Positions 37,701-45,709 of a stretch of DNA of 64,000 bases are shown here, piece after piece. The notes under the pieces are model-generated. The model was not told the origin of the DNA. It did no database searches and saw only the letters and a list, made by a program, of their open reading frames with translations. The stretch lies in assembly GCF_016907545.1 (NCBI RefSeq), contig NZ_JAFBCD010000001.1, positions 1,674,001 to 1,738,000 of the forward strand, read 5' to 3'. Each line of letters opens with the position of its first letter. Position 1 is the first letter of the stretch. The translations under genes were made by a program, and so were the position numbers. The DNA comes from Paenarthrobacter ilicis. GTDB lineage: Bacteria > Actinomycetota > Actinomycetes > Actinomycetales > Micrococcaceae.

Positions 37701-38195
37701 TTACTTGGCGTTGGTCAACGCCGACACCAGTTCCTCCGGCCGGCGGGAGGAGGCCAGCCAGTACGGCGTGCGGTCTGCCGGATCGGTGATTTCAATCTTC
37801 ACCACGGGGTCGATCCAGCCGCGGAAGCACATGTAGGCCAGTCCGTTCAGGCGGGGCCCGCGCTCCGCGGTGGCCTCGCCCTTCCTGAAAGCTTCTGCAG
37901 AGCCCACGAATTTGCGCTCGATGCTGGCCCTGCCCACCCGGACCGAGTCCTCAGTGACTGAGATCGTGGGGGTGGACAGCACCAACATGGTGGTCATGAT
38001 GGCCAAGAGGGCAAGGGCGGCGATGATTCCGGCCGTGGCGCTGATGGGGCCGAACATGAGCAGTCCGGCGCTCGAAAGCCCCACCACAACAATCCAGATC
38101 CACACTGATGGCCACAGCTTTTCGCTGTACAGGACCCCCGGGGTGGAGGAAGAGTTCCGGGCAGGCACGGGGGAGGACTGGTCAGGCGTAGGCAT
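37701..38195 (-). CDS. DUF3093 family membrane protein
   Basis: 164 residues. Two adjacent membrane helices (about 30-50 and 55-75: SVWIWIVVVGLSSAGLLMFG and TAGIIAALALLAIMTTMLVL) are followed by a soluble beta-rich domain ending YWLASSRRPEELVSAL. This matches the DUF3093 family (Rv2698 type), of unknown role, always near dut in this block. The lack of a Shine-Dalgarno and TAAGCT six bases before ATG 38195 suggest a leaderless transcript. It is divergent from dut with a 46-bp gap that holds both promoters. Confidence 0.88.
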   Translation of the reverse strand: MPTPDQSSPVPARNSSSTPGVLYSEKLWPSVWIWIVVVGLSSAGLLMFGPISATAGIIAALALLAIMTTMLVLSTPTISVTEDSVRVGRASIERKFVGSAEAFRKGEATAERGPRLNGLAYMCFRGWIDPVVKIEITDPADRTPYWLASSRRPEELVSALTNAK

Positions 38196-38201
38196 GGCCC
38201 C

Positions 38202-38207
38202 AGCTTA
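38202..38207 (-). promoter_or_regulatory. Putative -10 box of a leaderless promoter
   Basis: TAAGCT (minus strand), six bases (GC only), then the ATG at 38195. Same hexamer and spacing as at 4389-4394. Confidence 0.5.
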
Positions 38208-38227
38208 TCGGTCCATCGGGTGCCCCG

Positions 38228-38233
38228 TAGAAT
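38228..38233 (+). promoter_or_regulatory. Putative dut -10 box
   Basis: TAGAAT lies eight bases before the GTG at 38242. GGAGG (38234-38238) is only three bases from the GTG, too close for a good ribosome site. A leaderless or near-leaderless mRNA is more likely. Confidence 0.5.
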
Positions 38234-38241
38234 GGAGGACT

Positions 38242-38793
38242 GTGAGCAACGAGACCACAGCAATCAATTCCGAAGCAGCCGCGGCAGATGCCGCTGGCAG
38301 TGCTACCACCACGGCATATGGTGCCCCTACCTTGGCTGTCCAGCTGAAAATGCTCGACGACGGGCTGGAAGCACCCTCCTACGCGCACCCGGGCGATGCC
38401 GGTGCGGACTTGCGGGCCCGTCAGGACGTCTTCCTGGCTCCGGGTGAGCGGAAGCTGGTTCCTACCGGCGTCTCCATGGCCTTGCCTGACGGCTTCGTGG
38501 CACTCATCCATCCCCGTTCCGGACTGGCCACCAAGCACGGGCTGACGGTTGTCAACGCCCCGGGAACCGTGGATGCAGGCTACCGCGGTGAGATTGCCGT
38601 GACGCTCTTGAACACTGACCAAGAGCATGCCATTTCCCTCAAGCGCGGCGATAGAATTGCACAAATGGTGATCCAGCGCGTGGAGTACGCACGGTTCGTC
38701 CCCGTTGAGAACCTGGACGATTCTGTCCGCGGAGCCGGTGGCTTTGGTTCCACCGGTGGCTTCGGTGAACCGCATTCCCCGGCTGGTCGCTAG
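38242..38793 (+). CDS. dut: dUTP diphosphatase
   Basis: 183 residues. All five trimeric dUTPase motifs are seen: HPGDAGADLRA, PRSGLATKHGL, GTVDAGYRGEIAV, GDRIAQMVIQ and RGAGGFGSTG, the last being the C-terminal arm that closes over the site. It hydrolyses dUTP to dUMP, preventing uracil in DNA and feeding thymidylate synthesis. There is a 35-residue Ala/Thr-rich N-terminal extension before the core; a later start is not excluded, but GTG 38242 has the -10 signal TAGAAT just upstream. It begins the conserved dut-DUF3710-OB-DUF3159 run. Confidence 0.94.
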   Translation: MSNETTAINSEAAAADAAGSATTTAYGAPTLAVQLKMLDDGLEAPSYAHPGDAGADLRARQDVFLAPGERKLVPTGVSMALPDGFVALIHPRSGLATKHGLTVVNAPGTVDAGYRGEIAVTLLNTDQEHAISLKRGDRIAQMVIQRVEYARFVPVENLDDSVRGAGGFGSTGGFGEPHSPAGR

Positions 38794-38875
38794 GACCGGT
38801 GGGCCATCCGCATTGCAGGTGTTCGGCCCGGTTGCGGTTTACTTGGGGATAGACCACTACTAAGGAGAAAATCCC

Positions 38876-39619
38876 ATGCTTTTTGGGCGCGGCAAGAAGT
38901 CCAAGGACGAACAGTCGGAGACCTCCGGCACCACCGAAGAATCAGGTGCCACCGCCGAAAGCCAGGCGCCGGGTGACGGTGCTGTCCGCGGGGACTTCCG
39001 TCTTGACAAGGGTCCCTTGGACATTGACGAAGTAGAAGACCGGGACGGGTACGTCGATCTTGGTGCACTTCTCATTGCTCCTGCTGAGGGACTGCAGCTC
39101 AGGCTTGAGGTGGAAGAAGCCACGCAGCGCGTCGTGGCCGTCACGCTGGACCTGGAGGGTTCCAGCCTGCAGCTCCAGGCTTTTGCGGCGCCGCGTTCTG
39201 AAGGCTTGTGGGACGAGATCCGCGAGCAGATCACCCAGTCCGTGGTCAGCCAAGGTGGAGAAACCGAAGAGATCGCCGGAACCTTCGGTCCCGAACTGGT
39301 AGCCAAGCTGCCGGCGGAAGCGGCCGACGGCAGCAAGGGATTCCGGGCAGCGCGCTTCATGGGCGTCGATGGTCCGCGCTGGTTCCTCCGGGGAGTCCTC
39401 GGGGGAGCGGCAGCCCTGGAACGGGAGGCCGCAGCCAGCCTGGAAGAACTGTTCCGCCGGGTTGTGGTGGTGCGCGGGGACAACCCCATGCCTCCACGCG
39501 AACTCCTGCAGCTGCGCCTTCCCAAGGACGCTGCCGTACCGGGTCAGGGCAGCGCACCCCAGGAGGCGCCGGCCATGGAGCAGCCTGAGCGGGGTCCGGA
39601 GATCACGCAGATTGGCTGA
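38876..39619 (+). CDS. DUF3710 family protein
   Basis: 247 residues. It starts MLFGRGKKSKDE, followed by an acidic linker and the family core DKGPLDIDEVEDRDGYVDLG. The C-terminus holds PRWFLRGVLGGAA and RVVVVRGDNPMPPRELLQL. It is the orthologue of Rv2696c by position. The function is unknown and no active-site motif is visible. AAGGAG eight bases upstream supports ATG 38876. It is followed within 40 bases by the OB-fold gene, so one operon is likely. Confidence 0.9.
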   Translation: MLFGRGKKSKDEQSETSGTTEESGATAESQAPGDGAVRGDFRLDKGPLDIDEVEDRDGYVDLGALLIAPAEGLQLRLEVEEATQRVVAVTLDLEGSSLQLQAFAAPRSEGLWDEIREQITQSVVSQGGETEEIAGTFGPELVAKLPAEAADGSKGFRAARFMGVDGPRWFLRGVLGGAAALEREAAASLEELFRRVVVVRGDNPMPPRELLQLRLPKDAAVPGQGSAPQEAPAMEQPERGPEITQIG

Positions 39620-39659
39620 CCCGTCCAACCGCACGCCCCTGCCAGGTGAGGGGGAAGGC

Positions 39660-39980
39660 GTGCGGGACCTCCCGGCACGCGGCAGGGCGTCCTGCACGGG
39701 CTTCATCGAATCGGTGACGCACCAACCGCCCAGCCAGCAGCCGTTCTTCTCGGCCGTGGTGGTGGACGTCCTGCAACCCGGCGGCCAGAGTGCGGCTTCC
39801 ACAAAGGGCGGCCGGAAAACCATGGATCGGCTCCGTGTGATCTGGCTGGGACGAACCCGTGTTCCCGGCATCGAGGCCGGGGTCCGGCTTCGACTCAACG
39901 GCATGGTCACGCAGGTGGATGGACTTCCCGCCATGTTCAATCCGCGTTACGAAATTCTTTCCCGTCAGGAGCACCTATGA
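39660..39980 (+). CDS. OB-fold nucleic-acid-binding-like protein
   Basis: 106 residues. Beta-strand-rich sequence: RASCTGFIESVTHQ, then PFFSAVVVDVLQPG, LRVIWLGRTRVPGIEAGVRL and LNGMVTQVDGLPAMFNPRYEI. This is the pattern of a small OB fold such as Rv2694c in the same position. GTG 39660 has a strong GAGGGGG five bases upstream. A TTG at 39612 overlapping the DUF3710 stop is an alternative and would add 16 residues. The stop overlaps the DUF3159 start (ATGA). The ligand is unknown. Confidence 0.82.
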   Translation: MRDLPARGRASCTGFIESVTHQPPSQQPFFSAVVVDVLQPGGQSAASTKGGRKTMDRLRVIWLGRTRVPGIEAGVRLRLNGMVTQVDGLPAMFNPRYEILSRQEHL

Positions 39981-40717
39981 CCGCGGCCAATGGATCAGAA
40001 CCCCAGGACAACGGCAGGCCCAGCGCCGGCTCCGGCCCGGGAATCCCTGAGCTGGCCGCAGGCTATGCGGAGAAAGCGGGTATCCAGCGCAACAGCGCCG
40101 GGCACGTGGACATGCTGAAGTCCGCGGGCGGCGTCCAAGGAGTCGCCGAAAGCATTGTCCCAGGGCTGGTATTCCTCATTGCTTTTACCGTTACCAAGGA
40201 TCTGACACCGGCCCTTGTGGCAGCCCTGGCGTCGGCGGCAGTCTTTACCGTCGCCAGGCTCATCCAGCGGCGTCCCCTGACGCAGGCCCTGGCAGGTGTG
40301 GTCGGCGTCGGAATTTCTGCCTGGCTGGCAAACACCACGGGCAAGGCAGAGGACTTCTACGTCCCTGGGTTCTTCACCAACGGGGCCTACATTGTGGCCA
40401 TGGTGCTCTCAATCGTCCTGAAGTGGCCCATTGCCGGACTCCTGTTCGGCTTTGTCCGCAACGAGGGCCTTGAGTGGCGCAAGGATCCAGTGCGGCTTCG
40501 CGCCTACCAACTGGGAACCTGGATTGTGGTGGCAGTGCTCGCTTTGCGCCTGGCGGTGCAGATACCCCTCTACTTCATGGGGGAAGAGGGGCTGACCGCG
40601 TTGGCCACCACCAGGTTGCTGATGGGGGCTCCGTTGTACATCCTGGGACTGTGGGTGGCGTGGTTGGTCACCAAACCGGCAACTCAGCCGTCGAAGCCGT
40701 CGTCCTCTGACAGCTGA
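39977..40717 (+). CDS. DUF3159 family membrane protein
   Basis: 246 residues. About 40 polar residues precede five or six membrane helices (for example SIVPGLVFLIAFTVTKDL and NGAYIVAMVLSIVLKWPIAG). The sequence matches the DUF3159 family (Rv2693c type), which is often described loosely as related to intracellular septation proteins. The role is unproved. AGGAG lies six bases before the ATG, which overlaps the OB-fold stop. The last 34 bases overlap the 3' end of the convergent TrkA-like gene. Confidence 0.88.
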   Translation: MTAANGSEPQDNGRPSAGSGPGIPELAAGYAEKAGIQRNSAGHVDMLKSAGGVQGVAESIVPGLVFLIAFTVTKDLTPALVAALASAAVFTVARLIQRRPLTQALAGVVGVGISAWLANTTGKAEDFYVPGFFTNGAYIVAMVLSIVLKWPIAGLLFGFVRNEGLEWRKDPVRLRAYQLGTWIVVAVLALRLAVQIPLYFMGEEGLTALATTRLLMGAPLYILGLWVAWLVTKPATQPSKPSSSDS

Positions 40718-41412
40718 TCCGCGGCTCCTCCTGAAGCGTTCTCACCGTACTCGGAGGACGGCGAGAGCAAGGCCCTCAGGCCGTCCTCCGCGGCAATTGT
40801 GGTGACGAAGAACAGTTCATCCCCGCCGTCCAGGACATCATCACGGGTTGGGGTGATGGGCGCTTGGTCGCGGAGGATGGCCACCAGCGTCGAATCCTCG
40901 GGCCATTCGATGCCACCCACAGTACTTCCAATCACATGGGAGTCGTGGGGGACGGTGAACTCCACGATGGAGGCTACGCCGGTCTGCAGCGTCAGCAACC
41001 GGACAATATCACCGATTTCCACTGCTTCTTCCACCAGCGCCGTCATGAGCTGGGGGGTGTTGACGGCAACGTCCACGCCCCAGGAGTCATTGAACATCCA
41101 GTCGTTCTTGGGGTTGTTGACGCGCCCAACGGTGCGGCCCACGCCGAATTCGGTTTTGGCCAGCAGTGACACCACCAGGTTGACTTTGTCGTCACCGGTA
41201 GCGGACACCACGACGTCGGCGTCCTCCAGTTTGGCGTCCTGCAGGGTGCTGAGTTCGCAGGCATCGCCAACCAGCCACCGGGCACCCCGCAGGCCACTCC
41301 GGCCGATGACTTCCGGTTTCAGGTCGATCAGCAGGATCTGGTGCTTGTGGGCCAGGAGTTCCCTGGCAATGGACGAACCGACGCTGCCGGCGCCAACAAT
41401 CACAACTTTCAC
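40684..41412 (-). CDS. TrkA/RCK-type potassium regulatory protein (second of pair; ceoC position)
   Basis: 242 residues. The N-terminal Rossmann RCK-N domain begins VKVVIVGAGSVGSSIARELL with the dinucleotide-binding GxGxxG. The acidic end of strand 2 is LLIDLKPEV. A C-terminal TrkA-C domain spans roughly 140-220. RCK subunits gate potassium channels and transporters in response to nucleotides or c-di-AMP. GTG 41412 has AAGGAG five bases upstream and shares one base with the stop of the preceding TrkA-like gene. In M. tuberculosis the pair is ceoB/ceoC. No TrkH/KtrB membrane subunit is adjacent; the divergent neighbour is a KimA-type permease. Confidence 0.9.
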   Translation of the reverse strand: MKVVIVGAGSVGSSIARELLAHKHQILLIDLKPEVIGRSGLRGARWLVGDACELSTLQDAKLEDADVVVSATGDDKVNLVVSLLAKTEFGVGRTVGRVNNPKNDWMFNDSWGVDVAVNTPQLMTALVEEAVEIGDIVRLLTLQTGVASIVEFTVPHDSHVIGSTVGGIEWPEDSTLVAILRDQAPITPTRDDVLDGGDELFFVTTIAAEDGLRALLSPSSEYGENASGGAADQLSEDDGFDG

Positions 41413-42083
41413 TACATCTCCTTGGCGGGTGCTTTGGCGAGGATCCGGGTGGTCTCGGAGGTTCTGTCCAGGCTCACCATCGCGTGGACGGTGTCGCCTT
41501 CCTGGTAGGACGTACCGGTCTGGGGGAGCAGGCCTTCGCCGAACCGGGTGAGGAAAGCGATGCGGATCCCGGAGGCTGCTTCGATCGAGGAGATGCTGTG
41601 TCCGATCCAGGCCTCATGCAAATCAACTTCGGCCAGGACAAGCCGGCCGGAGGGCTCCCTGTAGTCGCCTGCCAGGTGCTGCTCAGGAAGGATGCGTCGG
41701 AGGACCTGGTCCGCGCTCCACCGCACGGCCGCCACCGTGGGAATGCCCAGGCGCTGGTAGATTTCCGCGCGGCCGGGATCGTAGATGCGGGCAACAACAT
41801 GGCCCACGTGGAACGTCTCCCTGGCCACGCGTGTGGCCAGGATGTTGGAGTTGTCACCGCTGGAAACCGCAGCGAAAGCGTAGGCCTCTTCCACGCCGGC
41901 CTGCTTGAGGGTTTCACGGTCGAAACCGACGCCGGTGACCTTGCGGCCGGAGAAGGTGTTGCGCAGGCGGCGGAAGGCCCGCTCATCCTGGTCGATGATG
42001 GCCACTGAATGTCCGGCATCTTCCAATGTGTGCGCCAGGGTTGCACCAACACGCCCGCAACCCATGATCACGAAGTGAGCCAC
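41412..42083 (-). CDS. TrkA/RCK-type potassium regulatory protein (first of pair; ceoB position)
   Basis: 223 residues. VAHFVIMGCGRVGATLAHTL gives the GxGxxG Rossmann motif, with AIIDQDERAFRRL after strand 2. A TrkA-C-like domain occupies the last 75 residues (GRLVLAEVDLHEAWIGHS). It is paired head to tail with a second RCK protein with a 1-bp overlap, so a heteromeric gating ring is likely. GTG 42083 has GAGGAG five bases upstream. The 114-bp region shared with the KimA-type gene holds a perfect 16-bp palindrome, a possible common operator. Confidence 0.9.
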   Translation of the reverse strand: MAHFVIMGCGRVGATLAHTLEDAGHSVAIIDQDERAFRRLRNTFSGRKVTGVGFDRETLKQAGVEEAYAFAAVSSGDNSNILATRVARETFHVGHVVARIYDPGRAEIYQRLGIPTVAAVRWSADQVLRRILPEQHLAGDYREPSGRLVLAEVDLHEAWIGHSISSIEAASGIRIAFLTRFGEGLLPQTGTSYQEGDTVHAMVSLDRTSETTRILAKAPAKEM

Positions 42084-42134
42084 CGTGTCTCCTCATTTGT
42101 GTTGTCCGACCTGAACGATATGACTTTACCGCCG

Positions 42135-42150
42135 CTGCGGTGCACCGCAG
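42135..42150. promoter_or_regulatory. Perfect 16-bp palindrome between trkA pair and kimA-like gene
   Basis: CTGCGGTG-CACCGCAG. It lies 52 bases from the trkA-like start and 48 bases from the kimA-like start, in the position of a shared operator. No matching regulator gene is visible in the window. Confidence 0.45.
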
Positions 42151-42185
42151 GCCAGCGCCGTCATGACATCCCTGTGGATTCAGAG

Positions 42186-42191
42186 TAGCTT
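42186..42191 (+). promoter_or_regulatory. Putative -10 box of a leaderless promoter
   Basis: TAGCTT, six bases, then GTG 42198. No true Shine-Dalgarno. The same hexamer is proposed as the cydA -10. Confidence 0.48.
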
Positions 42192-42197
42192 TGCGGA

Positions 42198-44171
42198 GTG
42201 CTGACAATTCTGAATGCCGCGAAGCGGGTTTTGGTGGGAAGGCCGGTCCGGAACGACCGCCTGGCCCATACCCTGTTGCCCAAGCGCATCGCTTTGCCCA
42301 TCTTCGCCTCGGACGCGCTGTCTTCCGTTGCCTATGCTCCCGATGAAATCCTGCTCACGTTGGCCCTTGCAGGGGTGAGTGCAGTAGCCTTTTCGCCCTT
42401 GGTGGGCTTGGCTGTCATGGTGGTCTTGCTCACGGTTGTGGCGTCCTACCGCCAGAACGTCCATGCCTATCCTTCCGGCGGCGGCGATTATGAAATTGCC
42501 AACGTCAACCTGGGGAAGTACGCAGGCCTGACGGTGGCCTCGGCACTCCTGGTGGACTACGTCCTCACGGTTGCAGTCTCCATGTCCTCCGCCGCAGCCT
42601 ATGTCACCACTGCCATCCCCTCGCTGCATGGACAGCAGGCCCTCATAGCCACCATTGGCGTGGTGATCCTGGCCTTGGTGAACCTTCGGGGGATCAAGGA
42701 AGCGGGCTCGGTCTTCGCCGTTCCCACCTACATCTTTATGGCGTCCATCCTGGGCATGACGGCAGTGGGCATCTACCAGTTCTTCACCGGGCAGTTGGGT
42801 GAGGCCCAATCCGCCAACTTTACGATCGTGCCGCAGTCCGGCTTTGATGAGGGCCTGGTGGGGCTTGCCGGCGCTTTCCTGCTTCTCAGGGCTTTCTCCT
42901 CAGGCGCAGCGGCACTGACCGGCGTGGAAGCCATCAGCAACGGCGTGCCCAATTTCCAGAAGCCCAAGAGCAAGAACGCCGCCACCACCCTGCTGCTGCT
43001 GGGCGCCATTGCCGCCGCGATGCTGGCCGGAATTCTCTTCCTGGCCAACGCCACCAAGGTCCACATTGTCCTTGACCCTGCCACGGAGTTCCTGGTTGAC
43101 GGCAAACCGCTGCCCGAGGGCTACATCCAGAACCCTGCCATCAGCCAGATTGCCGACACCATTTTCGGTGCAGGCTCCATTCCGTTCTACATCGTGGTGG
43201 CCGCCACCGGTGTGATCCTTGTTTTTGCCTCCAACACGGCATTCAACGGCTTCCCCGTCCTGGGCTCCATTCTGGCCCAGGACGGCTATCTTCCCCGCCA
43301 ACTCCGGACACGCGGAGACCGTCTCGCGTTCAGCAACGGCGTCCTTGCCTTGGCGGCGGGAGCGTTGGTGCTGATCCTTTCCTTCAACGCCGATGTCACC
43401 AAATTGATCCAGCTGTACATTGTGGGTGTCTTTATCTCGTTCACGGCCAGCCAGCTGGGCATGGTCCGGCACTGGGGGCGTGAACTGAAGCTGGCCCGCG
43501 ACAAAGCTGTCCGCCGCCGGATGATCAAGTCCCGCACCATCAACATGGTGGGTTTCGGCATGACCGCACTGGTGCTGGTCATCGTGTTGATCACCAAGTT
43601 CGAACAAGGCGCGTGGATCGCCCTGTTGGCCATGTTCATCCTGTTCCTCATCATGTGGAGCATCCGCGCCCACTACGACAATGTGGCCAAGGAACTGGCA
43701 GTGGACGAGGACTCGTCCCCCAGGGCGCTGCCCACCCGGGTGCACGCCGTCCTCCTGGTCTCCCACGTCCGCAAGCCCGTCCTCAGGGCCTTGGCCTACG
43801 CCCGGGCTTCCCGGCCCTCGCGCCTGGATGCGATCACGGTGGACATCAACTCGGAGGAGACCGAACACACCGTCCGTGATTGGGAGAAACTGGAAATCCC
43901 CGTCCCGTTGACGGTGCTGGCCAGCCCGTACCGCGAGACGGTGACGCCCATCATGGATTACATCAAGAACATGCGCCGCGACTCTCCCCGGGACCTGATC
44001 GTTGTCTACATCCCGGAATATGTTGTGGGTAAATGGTGGGAACAACTGGTTCACAACCAGACCGCACTCAGAATCAAGACGAGGCTCCACTTTGAACCCG
44101 GAGTCATGGTCGCCAGCGTTCCCTGGCAGCTGAAATCGTCCGAAGAAGCAAAGGCACTGCAGGATACCTAA
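42198..44171 (+). CDS. KimA-type potassium/proton symporter (APC superfamily)
   Basis: 657 residues. About twelve membrane helices fill residues 20-470. The opening LPKRIALPIFASDALSSVAY and the following YAPDEILLTLALAG are typical of KimA/YdaO-like permeases. A cytosolic C-terminal domain of about 170 residues (PTRVHAVLLVSHVRKPVLRA) has a USP-like alpha/beta pattern. B. subtilis KimA imports K+ with protons and is inhibited by c-di-AMP through this domain. The divergent TrkA/RCK pair supports a potassium role. No long leader exists for a c-di-AMP riboswitch. The stop abuts the methyltransferase ATG with no gap. A general amino-acid permease is the alternative. Confidence 0.82.
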   Translation: MLTILNAAKRVLVGRPVRNDRLAHTLLPKRIALPIFASDALSSVAYAPDEILLTLALAGVSAVAFSPLVGLAVMVVLLTVVASYRQNVHAYPSGGGDYEIANVNLGKYAGLTVASALLVDYVLTVAVSMSSAAAYVTTAIPSLHGQQALIATIGVVILALVNLRGIKEAGSVFAVPTYIFMASILGMTAVGIYQFFTGQLGEAQSANFTIVPQSGFDEGLVGLAGAFLLLRAFSSGAAALTGVEAISNGVPNFQKPKSKNAATTLLLLGAIAAAMLAGILFLANATKVHIVLDPATEFLVDGKPLPEGYIQNPAISQIADTIFGAGSIPFYIVVAATGVILVFASNTAFNGFPVLGSILAQDGYLPRQLRTRGDRLAFSNGVLALAAGALVLILSFNADVTKLIQLYIVGVFISFTASQLGMVRHWGRELKLARDKAVRRRMIKSRTINMVGFGMTALVLVIVLITKFEQGAWIALLAMFILFLIMWSIRAHYDNVAKELAVDEDSSPRALPTRVHAVLLVSHVRKPVLRALAYARASRPSRLDAITVDINSEETEHTVRDWEKLEIPVPLTVLASPYRETVTPIMDYIKNMRRDSPRDLIVVYIPEYVVGKWWEQLVHNQTALRIKTRLHFEPGVMVASVPWQLKSSEEAKALQDT

Positions 44172-45536
44172 ATGACCTCCCACAGCAATTCCCCCCATGC
44201 CCACGCCAGCGAGGGCCAGGGTGACCCCGGTTCGGAACTCGTGGTGGAGGTCGGTCCCATCGCCCATGGCGGCCACTTCGTCGCCCGCCATGAAGGCCGG
44301 GTCATCTTCGTCCGGCACGGCATCCCCGGCGAGAAAGTCCGGATCCGTTTGACCGACTCAGGCGACTCGTCGCGCTTCTGGCGTGCCGACGTCGTCGAGG
44401 TCCTTGAGGCCTCACCCGACAGGGTCAAGCACTTCTGGAAACCTGCCGATGCACTGTCCTCGTGGCACCGCGGCGGTCCGCCCGTGGGCGGCGCCGAGCT
44501 GGGGCACATTTCCCTGCCCCGGCAGCGGGAACTCAAAGCGGAGGTGCTGGCCGAACAACTCAAGCGGCTTGCCGGCGTCGAGCTCACTACCAGCGTGGAA
44601 GCTGTGGGGGAGTCCGACGACGGACTCGGCTGGCGTACCCGTGCCGGCTTTGCGGTCACTCCCCAAGGACGCTTGGGAATGCATGCGCACCGCTCGGATG
44701 TGGTGCTGCCCGTCAAGGACATGCCGTTGGCGCATCCGGGCATCAACGAGTTGAGGCTGTGGGACCTGGATCTGTCCGGGTTGGCTCGTGTTGAGGTCGC
44801 GGTACCGGCAAACGGCTCCCGTCCGTTGGTACTTCTCGCACCGCTGGAGGGAACCAGCCCCAAGAGGCTGCACAGCATCGTTTCCCAGCTGCCGCACGAC
44901 GTGTCAGTGGCCAGCTTCGACCCCTCCAAGGGTGAGGTGCTGCAACTCCGCGGACGGACCTGGGTGCAGGAGACTGCGGCGGGACACCAATACCGGGTCA
45001 CCGGTGAGGGTTTCTGGCAGATCCACAAGGACGCCCCGGACACCCTGGTCAGTGCCGTCAGCGGATACCTGGCTGACGGGGGTTACCTGCACCCGGGAGC
45101 GGCCGTAGCGGACCTGTACGCCGGAGCGGGACTCTTCACGGCGCCGCTGGCGGATGCTGTGGGCGAAACGGGCTCCGTACTGTCGGTGGAGGGTTCGCCC
45201 GGAACAAGCCGTGACGCCCGCAAGAATCTCCACGGCCAACCCCAGGTGGACATTGTCCAGGGGCGCGTGGAGAGGGTGCTTCATCAGAGCGAGCGTTCCT
45301 TCGATGCACTGGTCCTGGACCCACCCCGTGTGGGAGCAGGCAAGGCCGTGGTCAAGCAATTGATGGCAACAGGTCCCCGTGCAATCGCTTATGTGTCCTG
45401 CGATCCCGCCTCATTTGCGCGTGATCTGGGTTACTTCCAGAATGGCGGCTGGCAATTGAAATCGCTGCGGGCGTTCGATTTGTACCCCCATACCCACCAT
45501 CTGGAAACTGTGGCACTGATCGTGCCGTCCACCTGA
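44172..45536 (+). CDS. TRAM-domain class I RNA (uracil-5-) methyltransferase, TrmA/RlmCD-like
   Basis: 454 residues. The N-terminal TRAM domain (about 20-85) is VVEVGPIAHGGHFVARHEG. The C-terminal Rossmann domain has ADLYAGAGLFTAPLA for S-adenosylmethionine. The catalytic cysteine is in YVSCDPASFARDL, and the general-base glutamate in HTHHLETVAL. It should make m5U in rRNA or tRNA. The cysteine-rich iron-sulfur site of RlmD/RumA is not visible. It begins the base after the permease stop, so the two are co-transcribed, an order also remembered for Rv2690c-Rv2689c. Confidence 0.88.
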   Translation: MTSHSNSPHAHASEGQGDPGSELVVEVGPIAHGGHFVARHEGRVIFVRHGIPGEKVRIRLTDSGDSSRFWRADVVEVLEASPDRVKHFWKPADALSSWHRGGPPVGGAELGHISLPRQRELKAEVLAEQLKRLAGVELTTSVEAVGESDDGLGWRTRAGFAVTPQGRLGMHAHRSDVVLPVKDMPLAHPGINELRLWDLDLSGLARVEVAVPANGSRPLVLLAPLEGTSPKRLHSIVSQLPHDVSVASFDPSKGEVLQLRGRTWVQETAAGHQYRVTGEGFWQIHKDAPDTLVSAVSGYLADGGYLHPGAAVADLYAGAGLFTAPLADAVGETGSVLSVEGSPGTSRDARKNLHGQPQVDIVQGRVERVLHQSERSFDALVLDPPRVGAGKAVVKQLMATGPRAIAYVSCDPASFARDLGYFQNGGWQLKSLRAFDLYPHTHHLETVALIVPST

Positions 45537-45543
45537 CCCCGGA

Positions 45544-45575
45544 GGCCTTGCGCGCCGCTTGATGCGGGCAAGGCC
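45544..45575 (+). terminator. Weak hairpin after the RNA methyltransferase
   Basis: GGCCTTGC pairs with GCAAGGCC around a 16-nt GC-rich loop, eight bases past the stop. There is no U tract. Confidence 0.35.
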
Positions 45576-45709
45576 GAGGGTTTCCACCTGCGGGGGTGCT
45601 GCACTCACGCAATGGACAGGTATGCCACTACGATGGCTTTAGTAGTCCCGCCCCGCGCAGTTCCGCACCGCGGACCGGGGTGACCAAGAGAAAGTGCCGC
45701 CCGGCTAAG

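Noticed and set aside
39369..39659. A long upstream extension of the OB-fold protein inside DUF3710
   Set aside because: That frame overlaps DUF3710 with Arg/Ser-rich sequence. The OB-like strands begin only after the GTG at 39660, which has its own ribosome site.
42084..42197. A c-di-AMP (ydaO-type) riboswitch before the KimA-type permease
   Set aside because: Only 114 bp separate it from the divergent gene, and the -10-like TAGCTT lies six bases before the GTG, leaving no leader for an aptamer.
42900..44318. A 472-codon antisense frame over the KimA-like permease, and similar ones over the MFS transporter (10805-12133), PAC2 (9909-10832), S41 peptidase (2254-3429) and fadB (54027-55517)
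   Set aside because: All lie opposite well-supported genes, have compositions rich in His, Gln, Gly and Arg typical of antisense translation, and match no known protein pattern.
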